DNA of 64,000 bases from Gliomastix tumulicola. Lineage: Eukaryota > Ascomycota > Sordariomycetes > Hypocreales > Bionectriaceae. Positions 9,473-21,160 of the stretch are shown in pieces. The notes beneath the pieces were generated by a model. That model was not told the DNA's origin. It did not search any database and was given only the letters and a program-made list of their open reading frames with translations. The stretch is taken from the NCBI GenBank assembly GCA_001599755.1, contig BCHX01000006.1, positions 669,336-733,335 on the forward strand, in the 5' to 3' direction. Within the stretch, counting starts at the first letter, position 1; each line of letters begins with the position of its first letter. The position numbers and the translations under genes were made by a program.

Positions 9473-11050
9473 TGCGATGGTTCAGATCGTCGTTTCGACT
9501 GCTAATTATCAGTATACGGCACCTGGGCAGCCTGCTGGTGTGGCCAGCTTGGGAGGGCAGATCCTCCGCAGCTCTCTACTACGTAACGAACGGGGGGCCA
9601 TGACTCTTATACTGGAGCAGCTGCGCGACAAAAACCCAGCCCAAGAAAGAAAAAAACCACCATCCAAGGGAAGGACAGGTACGTCAGCTCCAAGTCTGCC
9701 AAGATGTCGACGGGGCCACAACCAAGACTCGGTTTGATGAAGAAGATTGGCAGAGCAAGGGGCCAGCAACGTGCCAATGCTGCACCACCCCCACTGCTTA
9801 TCGACTGAACAGCAGCCAGCCAGGGCACTAGCAAGTTTATTCAGTGGATTTCTGATTCATGGCATTTAAGCTTGTTGTGATAGGCCCCTGTAGATGCAGG
9901 ATGGAGCGGCGTGGAGGGAGTTGATTCGTGCGCTGGGATCGGACGGGGGAGAGATGCAGCGATGCGACGCATTTGATGCCGCAATGACGACACTGCCTTT
10001 TCTCCGGCTCGAAGCTTGATTCCTGTTTCTACCGTGGCCCGTGCTGGATGGACTATTGATTTGGCCTCGGCCACGTCGGCTCTATCTTGACTCGTCCCTA
10101 TCGTGTCTTGCTCGTCTGGCAGCGCTAAGAGAGCACTACCGAGACAGCGGCGAAATCCCACTGATGCTGACATGAGTCCAGGGCTGCTCAGGGATCGCCC
10201 CACGCCGGAACAAGTCGCTAACTGGAACAGCGCGCATTGATCAATGGCATCATCACCTGCTGCCAGCTGTCGTCCCACGTGCGTCCGGATCTCACCGAGA
10301 TCACCACTTCACTGTCTGCATCAGCACACTCTTACCGGCCTCTTATTAGGCCGAGATGCTCACGCATTGACCCAATGACCACACATCACGGTCAGTTCTA
10401 GGATACCGTGCTCGGGTGTGGAATTACGCTGGAACAGAGGCCGGCTGGGCAGATCAAGCCCGTATGCGCACACATTTGACCTCAGAGCCACGGCGATAGG
10501 ATTAGCATGGTTCAAGAGCGTATTATGTACAACTTCAAGGCGAACATCCGAAGGAGAGTAGGCCTAATGCCCTGTGAACGACATTGTGCGTCAACCTTGG
10601 GCAGGATTTTAGGTGGAGGATGATCCCAGCCGACAATAGCTACCCGGGACCACTTCCACCATCTCTCTTCTTGATGCCGCACATCGCCTTCAAAGTGTCT
10701 CCCATCGATCTTTTCTTTAGTCAGTAGCTTCTCTTCATGTCCATTAACTGAAGAGCATCAATCTTCTTGAATATAGCGCGGCCACCACGTCTCAAGCGGT
10801 TTGAATGGGCCACGAAATCATCGTCATATCCTTCGAGGAATGGTACTCCAGCGAAGTCACATGTGAAGAAGGGAAACATTCAGAAATAAGCCAGAGGTAT
10901 CAGCACAAGGAGGAATAGAGAACTTCTCATTTCATTTTAGTCTAACCCTTACTTCAGGTAGCCACGCTGATACTAGCTAAGCCGGCGTCAAAATATCAAA
11001 CTTACAAGTCAACTTCCCTCGTTTTTGCCATCCGCATATGACATCTCACT
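9473..11050. other. Intergenic region upstream of noxC
   Basis: About 1.6 kb with no gene I can support. It holds the noxC promoter on the left and the 3' end of the acetyltransferase gene on the right. The part from 10300 to 11000 is noticeably AT-richer and free of long frames. Confidence 0.6.
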
Positions 11051-11851
11051 TCAGCCGGCCGTAGAGGGCTCAGTGAGACTCTTGAGGAGCTTGGCCGGAC
11101 GACCGCCGACGACGGTCCGAGGCTCGACGTCTTCAGCGACAACAGCACAAGCAGCAACAGTAGAGCCCTGCCCGATGGTGACTCCGGGCAGGATGACGGC
11201 GCGCGCGCCAATCCAGCAGTCGGACTCGATCGTGATAGGCTTGGTCGGCTTGTCGCGCGCGTCCTCGTATCCGGGGAAGCCGGAGGGGGGAGTCGCGGCG
11301 CAGAGGACGACGTCCGGTCCGATGAGGGTGCCGTCGCCGATCTTTATAATGGTATCGTCGTAGATGGAGACACTAATGGAAAACAATTAGGGCGATGGTG
11401 AGACAATGGGAATAAATACAGTGAGGGGGACTACGTACCGTCGGTTGATGTAGACCTTGCTGCCGATGAAGGTGTTGCACCCCCAGCTGATGGAGAGGCC
11501 GGGCTCGATGAAGACATTCTCACCAAGCTTGCCGAAGATGTCCTTGGCGGCCCTCATCCGGCGTGCATTCATGGTCGCCAGGGTGTCCTCCTCGAGGAAA
11601 GAGGCGTCGTTCAGCTTGTCCCAGTGGTTCTTGAGAGCATACTTGAACTCGACCAAGCGAGGCGAGCTCTCGATGTCAAATCTGTCACAGAGGGTTAGTC
11701 TTGGGAATTACATCGGCTTAATGGATATCTCTCTAGCAGGTTGCACTTACGACATGCCACTGACCATGCGTTCATACTCGTCGCACCAGGGGGGAGTCAC
11801 CTGAGCGGTCGTCAGCTCGGCGATGATAGAACGGTTCTTCGTGGCGGCCAT
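11051..11851 (-). CDS. Hexapeptide-repeat O-acetyltransferase (maltose/galactoside acetyltransferase-like)
   Basis: Three exons: 11851-11751, 11681-11439 and 11372-11051, giving 221 residues. Donors are GTAAGT and GTACGT. The N-terminal helical cap holds E-Y-E-R-M-V-S-G-M, typical of the maltose acetyltransferase (Mac) domain. The rest is a left-handed beta-helix with repeats such as V-F-I-E-P-G-L, T-F-I-G-S-K-V, T-L-I-G-P-D-V and C-W-I-G-A-R-A-V-I-L-P-G-V-T-I-G. The family transfers acetyl from acetyl-CoA to sugar hydroxyls in the cytosol as a trimer. It is on the same strand as the RidA, regulator and hydro-lyase genes that follow, but its substrate is unknown. Confidence 0.87.
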
Positions 11852-12200
11852 GGTCGCAATGAGCTTTCGTCAATCTCTCGATGTCAAGTCATTGAAATGT
11901 CGGGACTGTTACTGGGAAAGGGGTGTGCGCTCGATGTAGAGGGCACTAGGATGGAGTGGTGAAAGAAGGCGTGGGGATTCACTGGCCGAAAGAGGTTTTA
12001 AATAATCAAGTAATCTCCCATTCGCATATACACTTTCACAGAAAAGATTGAAAGAGTGAGTCTTTTGACCGTGATTGCAACGCAATGATCTAATGTTCAC
12101 AGTTATTCTTATCGCGGAAGGCAAGGGGTCGCTGATGGACCACAGGTTCAAAGGCTGCTTCGATGCATGTTCCGCAAGTTGTTGCCCTGTTTCACGCCTT
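11852..12200. other. Intergenic region, promoter of the acetyltransferase gene
   Basis: About 350 bases between two minus-strand genes. No open frame or motif worth naming was seen. Confidence 0.5.
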
Positions 12201-12727
12201 TTACAACTTGGCCTGCGTCACTAGCCCAACACACTTGATCTCGACATCGGTGTTGTCGGGCAGCGTCTTGACAGCCACACACCTAAGTCCTAGTCAGTAC
12301 AGGGCTTCTGACGAAGTCGCAGGTCTCAGTGGCCTGCTGTGAATCATGGGAGTGGGCTCACGTTCTGGAGGGCTTGATGTCGCCCCAGTACTGCTCATAG
12401 ACCTCATTCATCTTCGCAAAGTCCCCCATATCGGCGAGGAAGACGTTGACCTCGACGACATCCTCCAGTGAAGAGCCGGCGGCCTCAAGGACCGCTTTAA
12501 GATTGGCAATGCATTGGTGCTGGAGGCAGACATTAGCATTGGAGCACTCGATATGGGAGGGAAGTACGACTGACAGTATGGTCCTGAACTGTGCCGTCCA
12601 CAATCTTTCCGCTCAGATCTTTGGGAAGCTGGCCGGAGCAGAAGACGAAGCCATTGGCGACAATGGCCTGGTTGTAGACTGGTCGAGGCCTAGGCGCCTT
12701 GTCGGTCTTGACGGCAACTCGAGACAT
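12201..12727 (-). CDS. RidA/YjgF/Mmf1-family enamine/imine deaminase
   Basis: Three exons: 12727-12575, 12519-12362 and 12282-12201, giving 130 residues, the normal family length. The first donor is GTCAGT. Family signatures include F-C-S-G-Q-L-P near 30, Q-C-I-A-N-L-K-A-V-L-E-A-A-G-S-S-L and the K-P-S-R-T-C-V-A-V segment. The arginine of that segment fits the substrate-binding Arg of active RidA proteins. RidA hydrolyses reactive enamines and imines released by PLP enzymes and amine-oxidising enzymes. It lies 229 bases from the regulator gene that follows on the same strand. A RidA domain occurs again in this window, fused to an amine oxidase (30046-31930), where this arginine seems to be missing. 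Confidence 0.9.
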
Positions 12728-12956
12728 ATTGGATAATGATTGAGTGCAGGATAATCTGTCACTGGCAACAATTGGAGGAGGCGTGCGTAATATGACGGTG
12801 CTCGAGGTCGGCTTAGCGATACCGATGTGGATCACGGATCGGGAGGGAACTCCGATCACGGACCGATGATAGGAAGATATCGTGTATTTGTAAGCCCATC
12901 CACCTCGCTTGGCTCGGCTACACGCGGCCGGTTTATTTCTGTTCTGCGTCCTTGAC

Positions 12957-15257
12957 TCACTGGAAGTGCTCATTCAGGAAGTCATCCGTGACCAGGAAGC
13001 CTAGATCTACATCAGTCGTACCATCGGCTTCTTCCGGATACAGAGCAGGCGGAAACGGTCCGCCCCCAGACTGTAGCAGATCCATGAGCTCGAAGTCGAT
13101 GGCAAACTCATCCTGATGCGACCCATCCCCGTTGACCTCCGTCTTCATGCTTTCCAGAATACCGTCGCGAATCTCCCTCATGCAGGGGAAGGTAGTTTGC
13201 ACTCTCTCCATGACCTGGAGGATCTGCTCCATGGGCTTCGATATGTCCTTGTCCTCCCATGACGACTTCTCCATGTACCGCTTGATCATGACCACCTCTG
13301 CTGCAGCGGAGAGGGTGTGGACAAAGTCCAACGGCAGGACTTCGTAGCGATAGTATCGTCCGTAGCTGCTGATGAGGCGGAGGATGGCGCCGAGCGACTG
13401 CTGGCATACCTCGACGCCCTCCCCGTTTATCACGGCTTCATCATCGAGATGCTGACGTGGAGGACGGTGGAGGATGATAACGCCGGTGTGGAAGAGCATG
13501 TGCAGATGAAGCACGTACGGCGGAATCGCACCAACCGTCAACTGGTTCCACTGCAGTTTCTGAGGAAGCGAGGACAGCCACCTCATCAGAGCGGCATGCA
13601 GCTCCTGCACTGTTTCAACGGCCACGGCTGCGTCCGGCTGCTTTCTGCGGTTCTCGAAGACCTCGACGATCATGCTGTGGAAGATCTTGGCCAGCTCGAC
13701 TTGGTGGACAACCGTGCCGATCATCGATATCCCATCCTCGAAGGCAGTGGCAGAGATCCCCTTGCTGATATATGTATCGAGAAGGTTCTGCCACTCAGGC
13801 GGGTAGGGAATCCGGATGGTGGTGTTTACGTCTGCTTCGTGCGGATACAGCGCTGGTGGTCGGCCGAAATAGAGACTGAGTTGCTTGTCCGCGACGAAGA
13901 CGGCCCAGTAAACGCGACGAAGAATCTCGCGATCTATGGACGACTCGCACTTGGGGCTCGTCCAGTTGTTTGGGTCGAGATGAAGCCCCATCTCATGCGT
14001 CAGTCGACACGCCATCCCGCAGAACAGCCATCCCTTTGAGCTTCGTCCCTGCCCAATCTCGAAGTGTCCCAGTATGACCAGTGACTGAAGAACAGTGAGG
14101 TCGGGCAGCTCAAGGGATTCATAGACCATTGCGCTGGCGATGGAGGCAAAACTTGGTGCAAGTGTTCTTGTGGACGCGTCAGGAGACACCAGCGCGCCCA
14201 TGGCACAGATGGCGTACATCAGTGTGTCCGAGTAGTATGGACCTCCTCCTGCGTCGAAGTCCCTGAGAAAATACTCTCGATAAACACACATGTTGTACTG
14301 GTAAACATTCTGAAAGAACATTGCCATGAGATCAAGACAAAGCTGGTCTCTCGGTCCGCAAGGGAGAGATAGAGTGTGTTCATTCGTGGAAGTCGGCGAA
14401 CTGGATGGGATGACATCTGCATTTGGCGTTATGGCAGGAAACTGTTGATGTCGATCCGACTTCTGGCGATCGGTTGACGACGGGTCAGAGAGAGACATCT
14501 GATACAGGCTCGTGCCGCCATAGAAACGAGTCGCTTTTCTGCTCGAGAGCCTACAGATACGCCCTTCTCGAGCTCGAGCAAGCACCAACTCAGCCGAATC
14601 AGTTGGGGAGGTGGTCAGATGGCTGTTAGTAGATGGGCTGGTCTGCTGAGGCCTGGTATCTTGCCGTTGCTCCAAGATCGTCTCTGACTGAGTAGGCGCG
14701 TGTACCTGCTTACCGTCCGGTCCCAGGGGAGATCGAGGTCCATGAGAAGGCACGGGAGGTTTGGCTCCATAATCCGAAAGGAGCTTGTATCGGTCATAGT
14801 CACCGGCAATGGCGACCTTTTGCAGCAGTAACTCGAGTGACGCGACGCGATCCTCCAAGGCTTTCACATATTTTCTCGGCGCCGGTCTTCCGGAAGCTTA
14901 GCGGGACAGTTTGAGAGGAACGACAGGGCTGGTAACATCTATACCTTGCTCTCTCTCCACCCCCTGGAAAGAAGCACTCTGCCCGCGCTTCTTGGCATTT
15001 GGAGCAAGGATCTCGACGGTCACATTTGATCTGCCAGCGGTCAGCGAATGAGTAGAGCGGACTGCTGCATGCGGTTGACTGGATACCGACTTTTCGCTTC
15101 CGACATCGCTCGCATCTACATCACTCGAGAGTCAGCACGCTTTGGCTACAAGGGCATGAAGTGCCACTGACGAGATTGAAGGGCCCGGCACGTAGCTCGA
15201 CGATGATCGATTACGGCCGGACGGGGTTGTCGCTCCTGATACTCCCTGCACAGACAT
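12957..15257 (-). CDS. Zn2Cys6 transcription factor with fungal-specific TF domain
   Basis: Four exons: 15257-15172, 15115-15091, 15030-14945 and 14886-12957, giving 708 residues. The 25-base second exon is unusually short, but splicing it in restores a perfect binuclear cluster. Cysteines fall at 30, 33, 40, 46, 49 and 56 (C-x2-C-x6-C-x5-C-x2-C-x6-C). A leucine-rich dimerisation helix (K-A-L-E-D-R-V-A-S-L) follows, then the long fungal_trans regulatory domain with the D-R-E-I-L-R-R-V-Y-W-A-V-F motif. Donors of the first two introns are GTCAGT and GTCGGT. It acts in the nucleus. Its position between RidA and the hydro-lyase, all on one strand, suggests that it regulates these neighbours; this is inference. 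Confidence 0.9.
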
Positions 15258-15552
15258 GACGTAAATGGGAGGCGGGACTCCGTATGGAGAGTCTTGCAGT
15301 CGGACTTGGGGCCTCGTGAGGTGATTGTGAGAGATGATGGACGGACTGGGTCTCCGTCTCGTCGTTCGTGACGTGGGAATCGATGGATTAAGAAGAAGGG
15401 TGACGGAGTTCCAAGTCCGTCGGCTGTGCGGGGCTTCGGCTACATATCACCTAGGGCGAGGGGCTGACTCTGACTCGTGGCGGTGGGTGTTGCTTATCTA
15501 TCATCCGTCACTGCCTTCAGTGAAATGCGCTAACTGATATGGATAAGGAAGT

Positions 15553-16461
15553 CTAGATAACAGCATCCTCCAAGCAGTCAAGGACCAACATGTGTCCCGG
15601 TGCATGTCCCATCACCGTCCCTGCAAGCCCAGCCTTCACGACCGCCTCCTGAGGCGTCACTCCACAGGCCCAAAAGACAGGCACATCCTCGTCATCGCCT
15701 GTAACATCACCCAATGGCCTGCCATCCATCGTCACGGGCGGATCTCCCCACTGCGGCGCGTTGATATCCTTGATACCGAGCTGCTCGACGGAGTCCCAGC
15801 CCCAGGCGATGCACTCACCATGCGTTGCCAGGTATTTGCGCGTGATCTCGCGGATCTTCGGGATCTGGGACTTAGGATACGGCCGCATAGAGACGACGTA
15901 TTTCCCGCTAGTGAACACACCTGATGGGTTCAGAGGGATGTTGGTTCGGTACATGGCGATGTTGCGGTCCAAGACTGCATGTCTGGGAGGCAGCCCGGCC
16001 GCCGCGAGCGCCGACTCGAAGCTGTAGCTGCACCCGATGAAGAAGGCAACATGATCGTCGGTCCATTGCTGCCTGATGTCAGGGATGCCCTGCTCGACGA
16101 GCTTCGAATCCTGGTACACGTTGTACCGCGGGCAGTCGGTGCGAATATCGAGCGACTTTGCCATTTCGTCATCCGGGACGCTGGGAAGGTATGATTTGAC
16201 ATTGACAAAGTCACCAGTGGCCTTGGACTCGGCGATGAGAGGACATGGCACTGGGTTCCGGGCGCATAGATCTCGAAAGTCGGAGGCGTAGCGAGACGGG
16301 AGGATTATGAGATTGGCCTGGAGGTAGGTCGGCGCAAGACCTGAGGTTGACTTCGTGTATGTCTGGTTGCGAGCGGCGAGTCTTGCGGCTATGCCCGTTG
16401 TCAGGGCCTCGCCTGTCATGGACAGCGGCTGGATGGATGTGACTGTAGCGGTGCTCGTCAT
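15553..16461 (-). CDS. DUF1445 / D-glutamate cyclase-like hydro-lyase
   Basis: An intronless 302-residue protein. I chose the ATG at 16461 because the residues before it in the same frame do not resemble the family. Family signatures are F-I-G-C-S-Y-S-F-E near the middle, the S-M-R-P strand, F-W-A-C-G-V-T-P-Q-E-A and the C-terminal G-H-A-P-G-H-M-L-V-L-D. DUF1445 is the N-terminal part of animal D-glutamate cyclase and also occurs as a stand-alone protein (putative hydro-lyase) in bacteria and fungi. That fits metabolism of a D-amino acid or a 5-oxoproline-like compound. With the linked RidA and Zn2Cys6 genes it may form a small amino-acid catabolic group. Confidence 0.85.
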   Translation of the reverse strand: MTSTATVTSIQPLSMTGEALTTGIAARLAARNQTYTKSTSGLAPTYLQANLIILPSRYASDFRDLCARNPVPCPLIAESKATGDFVNVKSYLPSVPDDEMAKSLDIRTDCPRYNVYQDSKLVEQGIPDIRQQWTDDHVAFFIGCSYSFESALAAAGLPPRHAVLDRNIAMYRTNIPLNPSGVFTSGKYVVSMRPYPKSQIPKIREITRKYLATHGECIAWGWDSVEQLGIKDINAPQWGDPPVTMDGRPLGDVTGDDEDVPVFWACGVTPQEAVVKAGLAGTVMGHAPGHMLVLDCLEDAVI

Positions 16462-16776
16462 GGTGGCTATGTATAGGAATTGATGGTGAACAACGTCGCA
16501 ACTCTCGATGGAGGTGGTCTGAAAGTGTCTCAGATGTGCCAAATGCATACGTGTTCGAGATGCCTTCTTTGTATATCCTGAGGAGATGATAAGTTATCAT
16601 GTTGAACGGAGGCGGAAGTCCGTCGGCGCTCGATGTTGCTTGACTTGAAGGTCTCCATAGGGAGACACAGCATCGAAACGGAGATGGAAGTCCGTTTTGC
16701 CCCATGGCCACAGATCTTTAGGAGTTCGTTGCATCTCCATAGCCAGGCTATCCGAGTCGAGGTATCATCCGAAATC
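16462..16776. other. Intergenic region
   Basis: About 315 bases between the hydro-lyase start and the 3' end of the next minus-strand gene; nothing further is seen. Confidence 0.5.
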
Positions 16777-18827
16777 TTACGCGGGGGACACTTTCGAATC
16801 GGCTGCGCCGTTCTTCGTCAGAAGACGTTCCTCGCTCCCTACGCGTGTAGTATCGCATATGGACGGAACCTCTTGAGCTGATATTGTGGTTTCCTGCCTC
16901 AGACTTCGTAGCTCAACCTCGTCTTGTTGGTGTTCGGGTAGCCGACCTAACGGATCCTGCCGCTTGATGACGAGAAATTCGTCCAAGAGGCGAATTGAAA
17001 ACCCTCGTTGAACGCCAACTTGGTAACAGATTATCATCAGTATATACTAGAAAGAGAGTAGAGAAAACCACCCACAGAACACGGTGTAAAGGTATCTGGC
17101 GATGACTGGTGCCCAAAGCAAGACAGCAATGACCTGTCCCACATTCCAACCTCCTTGGTCTAAGTCAAAGGCCGCTGCTTGTTGTAGAAGAATCAAACCA
17201 GCTAGCACGTAGCCCATCAGGCCGAAAAGCCCAAGCAGGGAGAGGAAGAGTGTTCCTTTAGTGATAAATCGCGTCGTCGATCTCAGCCACGGCGTATGAA
17301 CAGCCCTGTTCCACATGAGACAGGCCGCTTCTGCCCATGAATGTGATCGGACGTGAAGTTCGACCTTGGTACTGCGCTGCAGTCGTGAAACAGTTTTGCG
17401 CTCCGACACAAGAGCTCGAATCTTCAAGCACCAGAAGATCCCCGTGGGAATGAACCATGGAAGGATGGCGGTTTTGGCCCATGTGGAATCAGCACCGCCG
17501 GAGTAGGCCATACAGTAAGTCCTCAACGATGGATGACCGCCGCATTCGTCGAGGCCCTCCTTGTCGTTGAACATGTCGTAGACCCTGGAAGCAGTCAACA
17601 CTCTCAGCTGCAGGACGCCGAACACCGACATGATGAGCGTCAGCGTCAAGCACAGGAGGCCATAAACCGAGTCCATGCCCAGATGCGAAAGAGTGAACTG
17701 CGTTAGGATAACAGGGAGAACCCCCGCCGCAGCGATTATCTCAATGCAACTCTGGTTGAATACAAGGCTGCTCCAGTTATCCGCTCCATTGAAGCTGGCG
17801 GATTGGGTACTTGCTCGAATGAGGGCGATGGAGACGGCAATGATGAAGTAACACTGGGCCTCGTGGAAGTCAGCCACAAAAGAGGCGGTACTGTAGAAGA
17901 AGTTGCTCCTGCGTAGACGATGAAGCTGTGCAGAGAGGCCAGACGAGCAACCGCGTCTATGCAAACGCCCAAAGGTTGCTAAGCGGACTATCAGCCATAA
18001 GACAACGGCCAGGCCACTCTGAATCAGGTAAGACAGAACTACCTGAGGTGCGCGATTCGTCAGTCAATGACCCTCTCTATCACCATACACGACAAGTCAA
18101 TACTGACACCTGGCCCTGCGATGTCGATATTCGCAATAGCCTCCATGTTATCGCAGTACCTAGGGCGAAAGTGGGCGTCCGGGTTACCGTTATCGAATAT
18201 AGAGAACCAGACGCCAGTCTCGAATTCCGGGTTACAGCCCCCCATGCTGTTGCTCTTGCAGCTCGCGCGACCACAGGTCTCGGTCGCGTTCAGCACGCCC
18301 ATCGCATCGAAGTCCTTGGTTATGTTGCCACCCAAAGATAGCCGTGATAGAGCCAGGGTGATCTGCCCATCCACCTGCTCGTCAAGGCCAGGATAGATGT
18401 CGGTGACAACCGAAAGAGAGGCCAGGGACAAGCAAGCAGATAGCGTTTGCCATCTGGCGAAGAGCTGCTCTGGGTCGTTGCAGATGTCACTGCAAGACTG
18501 TAACGAATTTGCCGAGTCGCCTTGTGCCATGCAGGGATGAGTGACGAGAAGAGGTCGATGAGCTGCGTCGAACCAATCCGTGCCGTTCTCGGCGATAGAG
18601 GCAAAGGTTGAGTAAGTGAAGAGGATTGTGTGCTTGAAGATGTAGTCGGGATCCGCGAGCCTTTCGGGTGAGGCAAGATCTCCCTCAAATTCGGCCGTTG
18701 GCGATAGAATTTCAATCAAGGGCAGCTGAGAAGATGGTTGATTGGACATTGCGACTAGACCGAGGCGAAAGCAGCCACAGAGCCCCGATGGACGGACACA
18801 CGGCTCGACGTTGAAGAAGAAAGACAA
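16777..18827 (-). CDS. Large fungal integral membrane protein of unknown function
   Basis: Three exons: 18827-18108, 18042-17076 and 17018-16777, giving 642 residues. The middle junction (donor GTCAGT) opens directly into a membrane segment beginning V-V-L-S-Y-L-I-Q. The first 240 residues form a cysteine-rich, mostly non-membrane region with several N-glycosylation sequons, probably outside the cell. About seven hydrophobic segments follow, with a soluble loop between them. The second intron (donor GTGGGT) adds about 80 polar residues (G-F-S-I-R-L...). Without it the protein would stop at 17047. The first 26 residues are uncertain: a second ATG lies at 18749. The layout matches a widespread but unnamed fungal membrane family. 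I assign no function. Confidence 0.65.
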
Positions 18828-19366
18828 GTATTGTGATGATGGTGAAGGATTGGACGGCGTTGCATTTTTTCAAAAAGTAAGCGAGAGCTTTTGTTAAACC
18901 ACATGCGTACCTACTTTCTCATGTATCAGACATCCTGCGGACCCATGGCGTCGGGCAACAGGCAGTCGTGGGCTGAAACCTGAGCATTGGACCTGAAACA
19001 TCTATACGGTTGAATCAGCCACGTGGTGGTTCTTTCGCTAACGAGTGGCCCTGAGATGCATCAGCAGCATAAAAATGCTTCCATAAATTCTTATTGAACT
19101 GCCAGATCTGGTAGCTTCCGGTCGATTCCAGAGTATAGTAATTGGCTTCGGCGAGTCGGAAGCATTCGGCCCCGATGGCTGAGCATCTGAGCATTGCATA
19201 CAACAGTAACCGACCATCGAGGCCTACCGAGGCAGCATTAGAGGACTTTTGTTGACCACTCGACACCCAAGAGCACGTTCTCGCACTTGATCCCTCTTTC
19301 GGAGGTTGGTATCATGGTGAATTAATTCGTGCACAAACCAACATCTACCAAATACGCCAAAGATAC
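18828..19366. other. Intergenic region with a weak 83-codon frame
   Basis: The region separates two minus-strand genes. A minus-strand frame at 19015-19266 (83 codons) has no recognisable feature and is not promoted to a gene. Confidence 0.4.
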
Positions 19367-21160
19367 CTAATTTCTCCTAGCCTGGGCACGAATTGAATCA
19401 TTATCACTGTCGTCTGCCCCTCCTTCATCCTCTGAGCCATCCATGTCGAAATGCCCTTTGCTGCTCCCCGATAGGACACACCAGCGAGTATCCACGCCCG
19501 AATGCACATCTAAACGCTTGCCAACAGATAGATTCAACTGATCCGAGAATTGGTAATGGCTAGAATGCGCCCTAGACTTCCATACGCTGGCGAACTTTTC
19601 CCGAAAATAGCCATCGACGTTGTCAAGGTCGGGCGGAGCCGAGAAGGCCCATCCTTTGTCCCTCTTCAGCCGCTTGGTGCTGGTCATGTAGCAGTGCCAT
19701 CGCTGGGCTTCAGATGAATCAGTCGCAAAGAAGAGGAAATAGCTGTCGTCAGCCGTCGAGACTCCACCACTTGAAGAAGGCGAGATCTGCACGGACAGGG
19801 TGTACGGCAGCGATTTGGTGCGGGTGGAGGGTGAGACGAAGAACATGTATCTCGACACGTCAAACATGCCAACGGGGCGCGTGGAAATTTGACATTCCTT
19901 GGCTTGGAACGGGCGCTTTGCCTGCAGGTCCGATCCAAAGCTCTGCGCGGCATCGAAGAACTGAGTTGCCGTAGGCTCAACGAACAAGACAAGGGCAATC
20001 TTGGAGCGCATGGGGATTGTTGTCGGCTTGAGCGTCGACGGACTCGGTTGGCTCGAGGCATATAAGCTGTACCTCGTCTGTCGGTGCGGCAGAGAGAGTG
20101 CAAGGTTGACGGGGCTCTGGGGAAAGAGGACTCTTTCAAACACCATAGATCCTATCGCAGGCCGTCGCAATGGTATGCAAGCTCTCGTGGACGCCTCGTT
20201 TTGGGGCAGTCCAGCGTCGAGTACCAGGAAGACGCGGCTCCCAAGAGTGTACTGCACTGGCAGAGTCATCAGCAGCCCCAGGTTCGTCGTTGAATAATGG
20301 GTAAGACTCTCATATCGTGTCCGCTGCACGTAGTCTCCCGTTTCCCGAAATGCGGTGGGAGAAGGGGCCAGCATGCTGACCCAGTCCGAGGGGACACTCT
20401 CATCCCATCTCCAGCAGAAGATGGTGTGATCGTAGACGTGCCTGATAATCTCATTCTGCAGCCGCGTGAAGGCCTGCATTCCCTCGCCGTACAGCAGCGG
20501 CATGTTGATTCCGAATATGCCCAGCATGCAGTAGGCGACGTCTTCCAGCCGGGTCGTCTCCCGCTTCGAGAGCCAAGACATCTTCTTCGCGACACTGGCC
20601 ATGGCGATGTCCGTGTGTCCAGATAGATAGGATAATTCGATACCCGTCCTCTCGTGGATGGCTCGCATCAGAGACCCGGACTTGCTACCGATTCTAACCC
20701 ACGTGTTGGCGAAGAACTCGAGTCGCCTTGGGGCCAGGAGCTCCTGCAGAGTCCAGCCACGGGTGAACCATCTGCTCGTGCGGAAATGCATGTAGCGATC
20801 CTGGTCGCCTTCGCTCAAAGGCGGGACATCGGCTAGAAATGCGTAGCACCGCACCGCATCGCGGTAGTACTTGTACATGGAGTTGATGGCTTCGGTCAGT
20901 TCGGAGGAGCTCGTCTTGTCGATGCAGTTGGTATCGATCCAGAGCCAGTCCAGCTGATCACGACGGGCCTGGGTGCAGGCTCCGTGAATCTTGGTGAAGG
21001 CGTCCATTCTTCCGGGAGGAAGGTCTTTCCCTGCTTGCCATTCCATCCATTGTTGAAAGCTGATTTCTTGACCCCAGGTGTGTGACAGAATGGCGTATGG
21101 GGGAGTATTGCTGCCAAAGAACTCGTCGAGACGAAGTGTTTGGGTGTTGATCAGACGCAT
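19367..21160 (-). CDS. HET-domain protein, HET-E/HET-D type N-terminus
   Basis: Intronless, 597 residues. The start at 21160 gives the M-R-L-I-N-T opening, a hallmark of this HET subfamily; 50 residues that could be read upstream are not family-like. The HET domain spans about 1-180, with P-Y-A-I-L-S-H-T-W-G, W-L-W-I-D-T-N-C-I-D-K, S-S-S-E-L-T-E-A-I-N-S-M, R-G-W-T-L-Q-E-L-L-A-P and later Y-C-M-L-G-I-F-G-I-N-M-P-L-L-Y-G-E-G. In relatives with this N-terminus a NACHT-WD40 half may follow. Here it is absent and replaced by about 300 unassigned residues ending in an acidic tail. It probably acts in vegetative incompatibility or heterospecific recognition. Confidence 0.92.
   Translation of the reverse strand: MRLINTQTLRLDEFFGSNTPPYAILSHTWGQEISFQQWMEWQAGKDLPPGRMDAFTKIHGACTQARRDQLDWLWIDTNCIDKTSSSELTEAINSMYKYYRDAVRCYAFLADVPPLSEGDQDRYMHFRTSRWFTRGWTLQELLAPRRLEFFANTWVRIGSKSGSLMRAIHERTGIELSYLSGHTDIAMASVAKKMSWLSKRETTRLEDVAYCMLGIFGINMPLLYGEGMQAFTRLQNEIIRHVYDHTIFCWRWDESVPSDWVSMLAPSPTAFRETGDYVQRTRYESLTHYSTTNLGLLMTLPVQYTLGSRVFLVLDAGLPQNEASTRACIPLRRPAIGSMVFERVLFPQSPVNLALSLPHRQTRYSLYASSQPSPSTLKPTTIPMRSKIALVLFVEPTATQFFDAAQSFGSDLQAKRPFQAKECQISTRPVGMFDVSRYMFFVSPSTRTKSLPYTLSVQISPSSSGGVSTADDSYFLFFATDSSEAQRWHCYMTSTKRLKRDKGWAFSAPPDLDNVDGYFREKFASVWKSRAHSSHYQFSDQLNLSVGKRLDVHSGVDTRWCVLSGSSKGHFDMDGSEDEGGADDSDNDSIRAQARRN

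Noticed and set aside
8603..9505. Long plus-strand open frame (300 codons) opposite noxC
   Set aside because: It is the antisense of a secure, conserved gene; its Val/Arg/Glu-rich sequence reflects GC-rich codons, and no domain is visible.
17047..17076. Stop of the large membrane protein at 17047 without a second intron
   Set aside because: A good GTGGGT donor and an in-phase acceptor at 17019 extend the protein by about 80 polar residues; this model is preferred though not certain.
19015..19266. 83-codon minus-strand frame between two genes
   Set aside because: No signal peptide, motif or homology that I recognise; kept only as a note in the intergenic entry.
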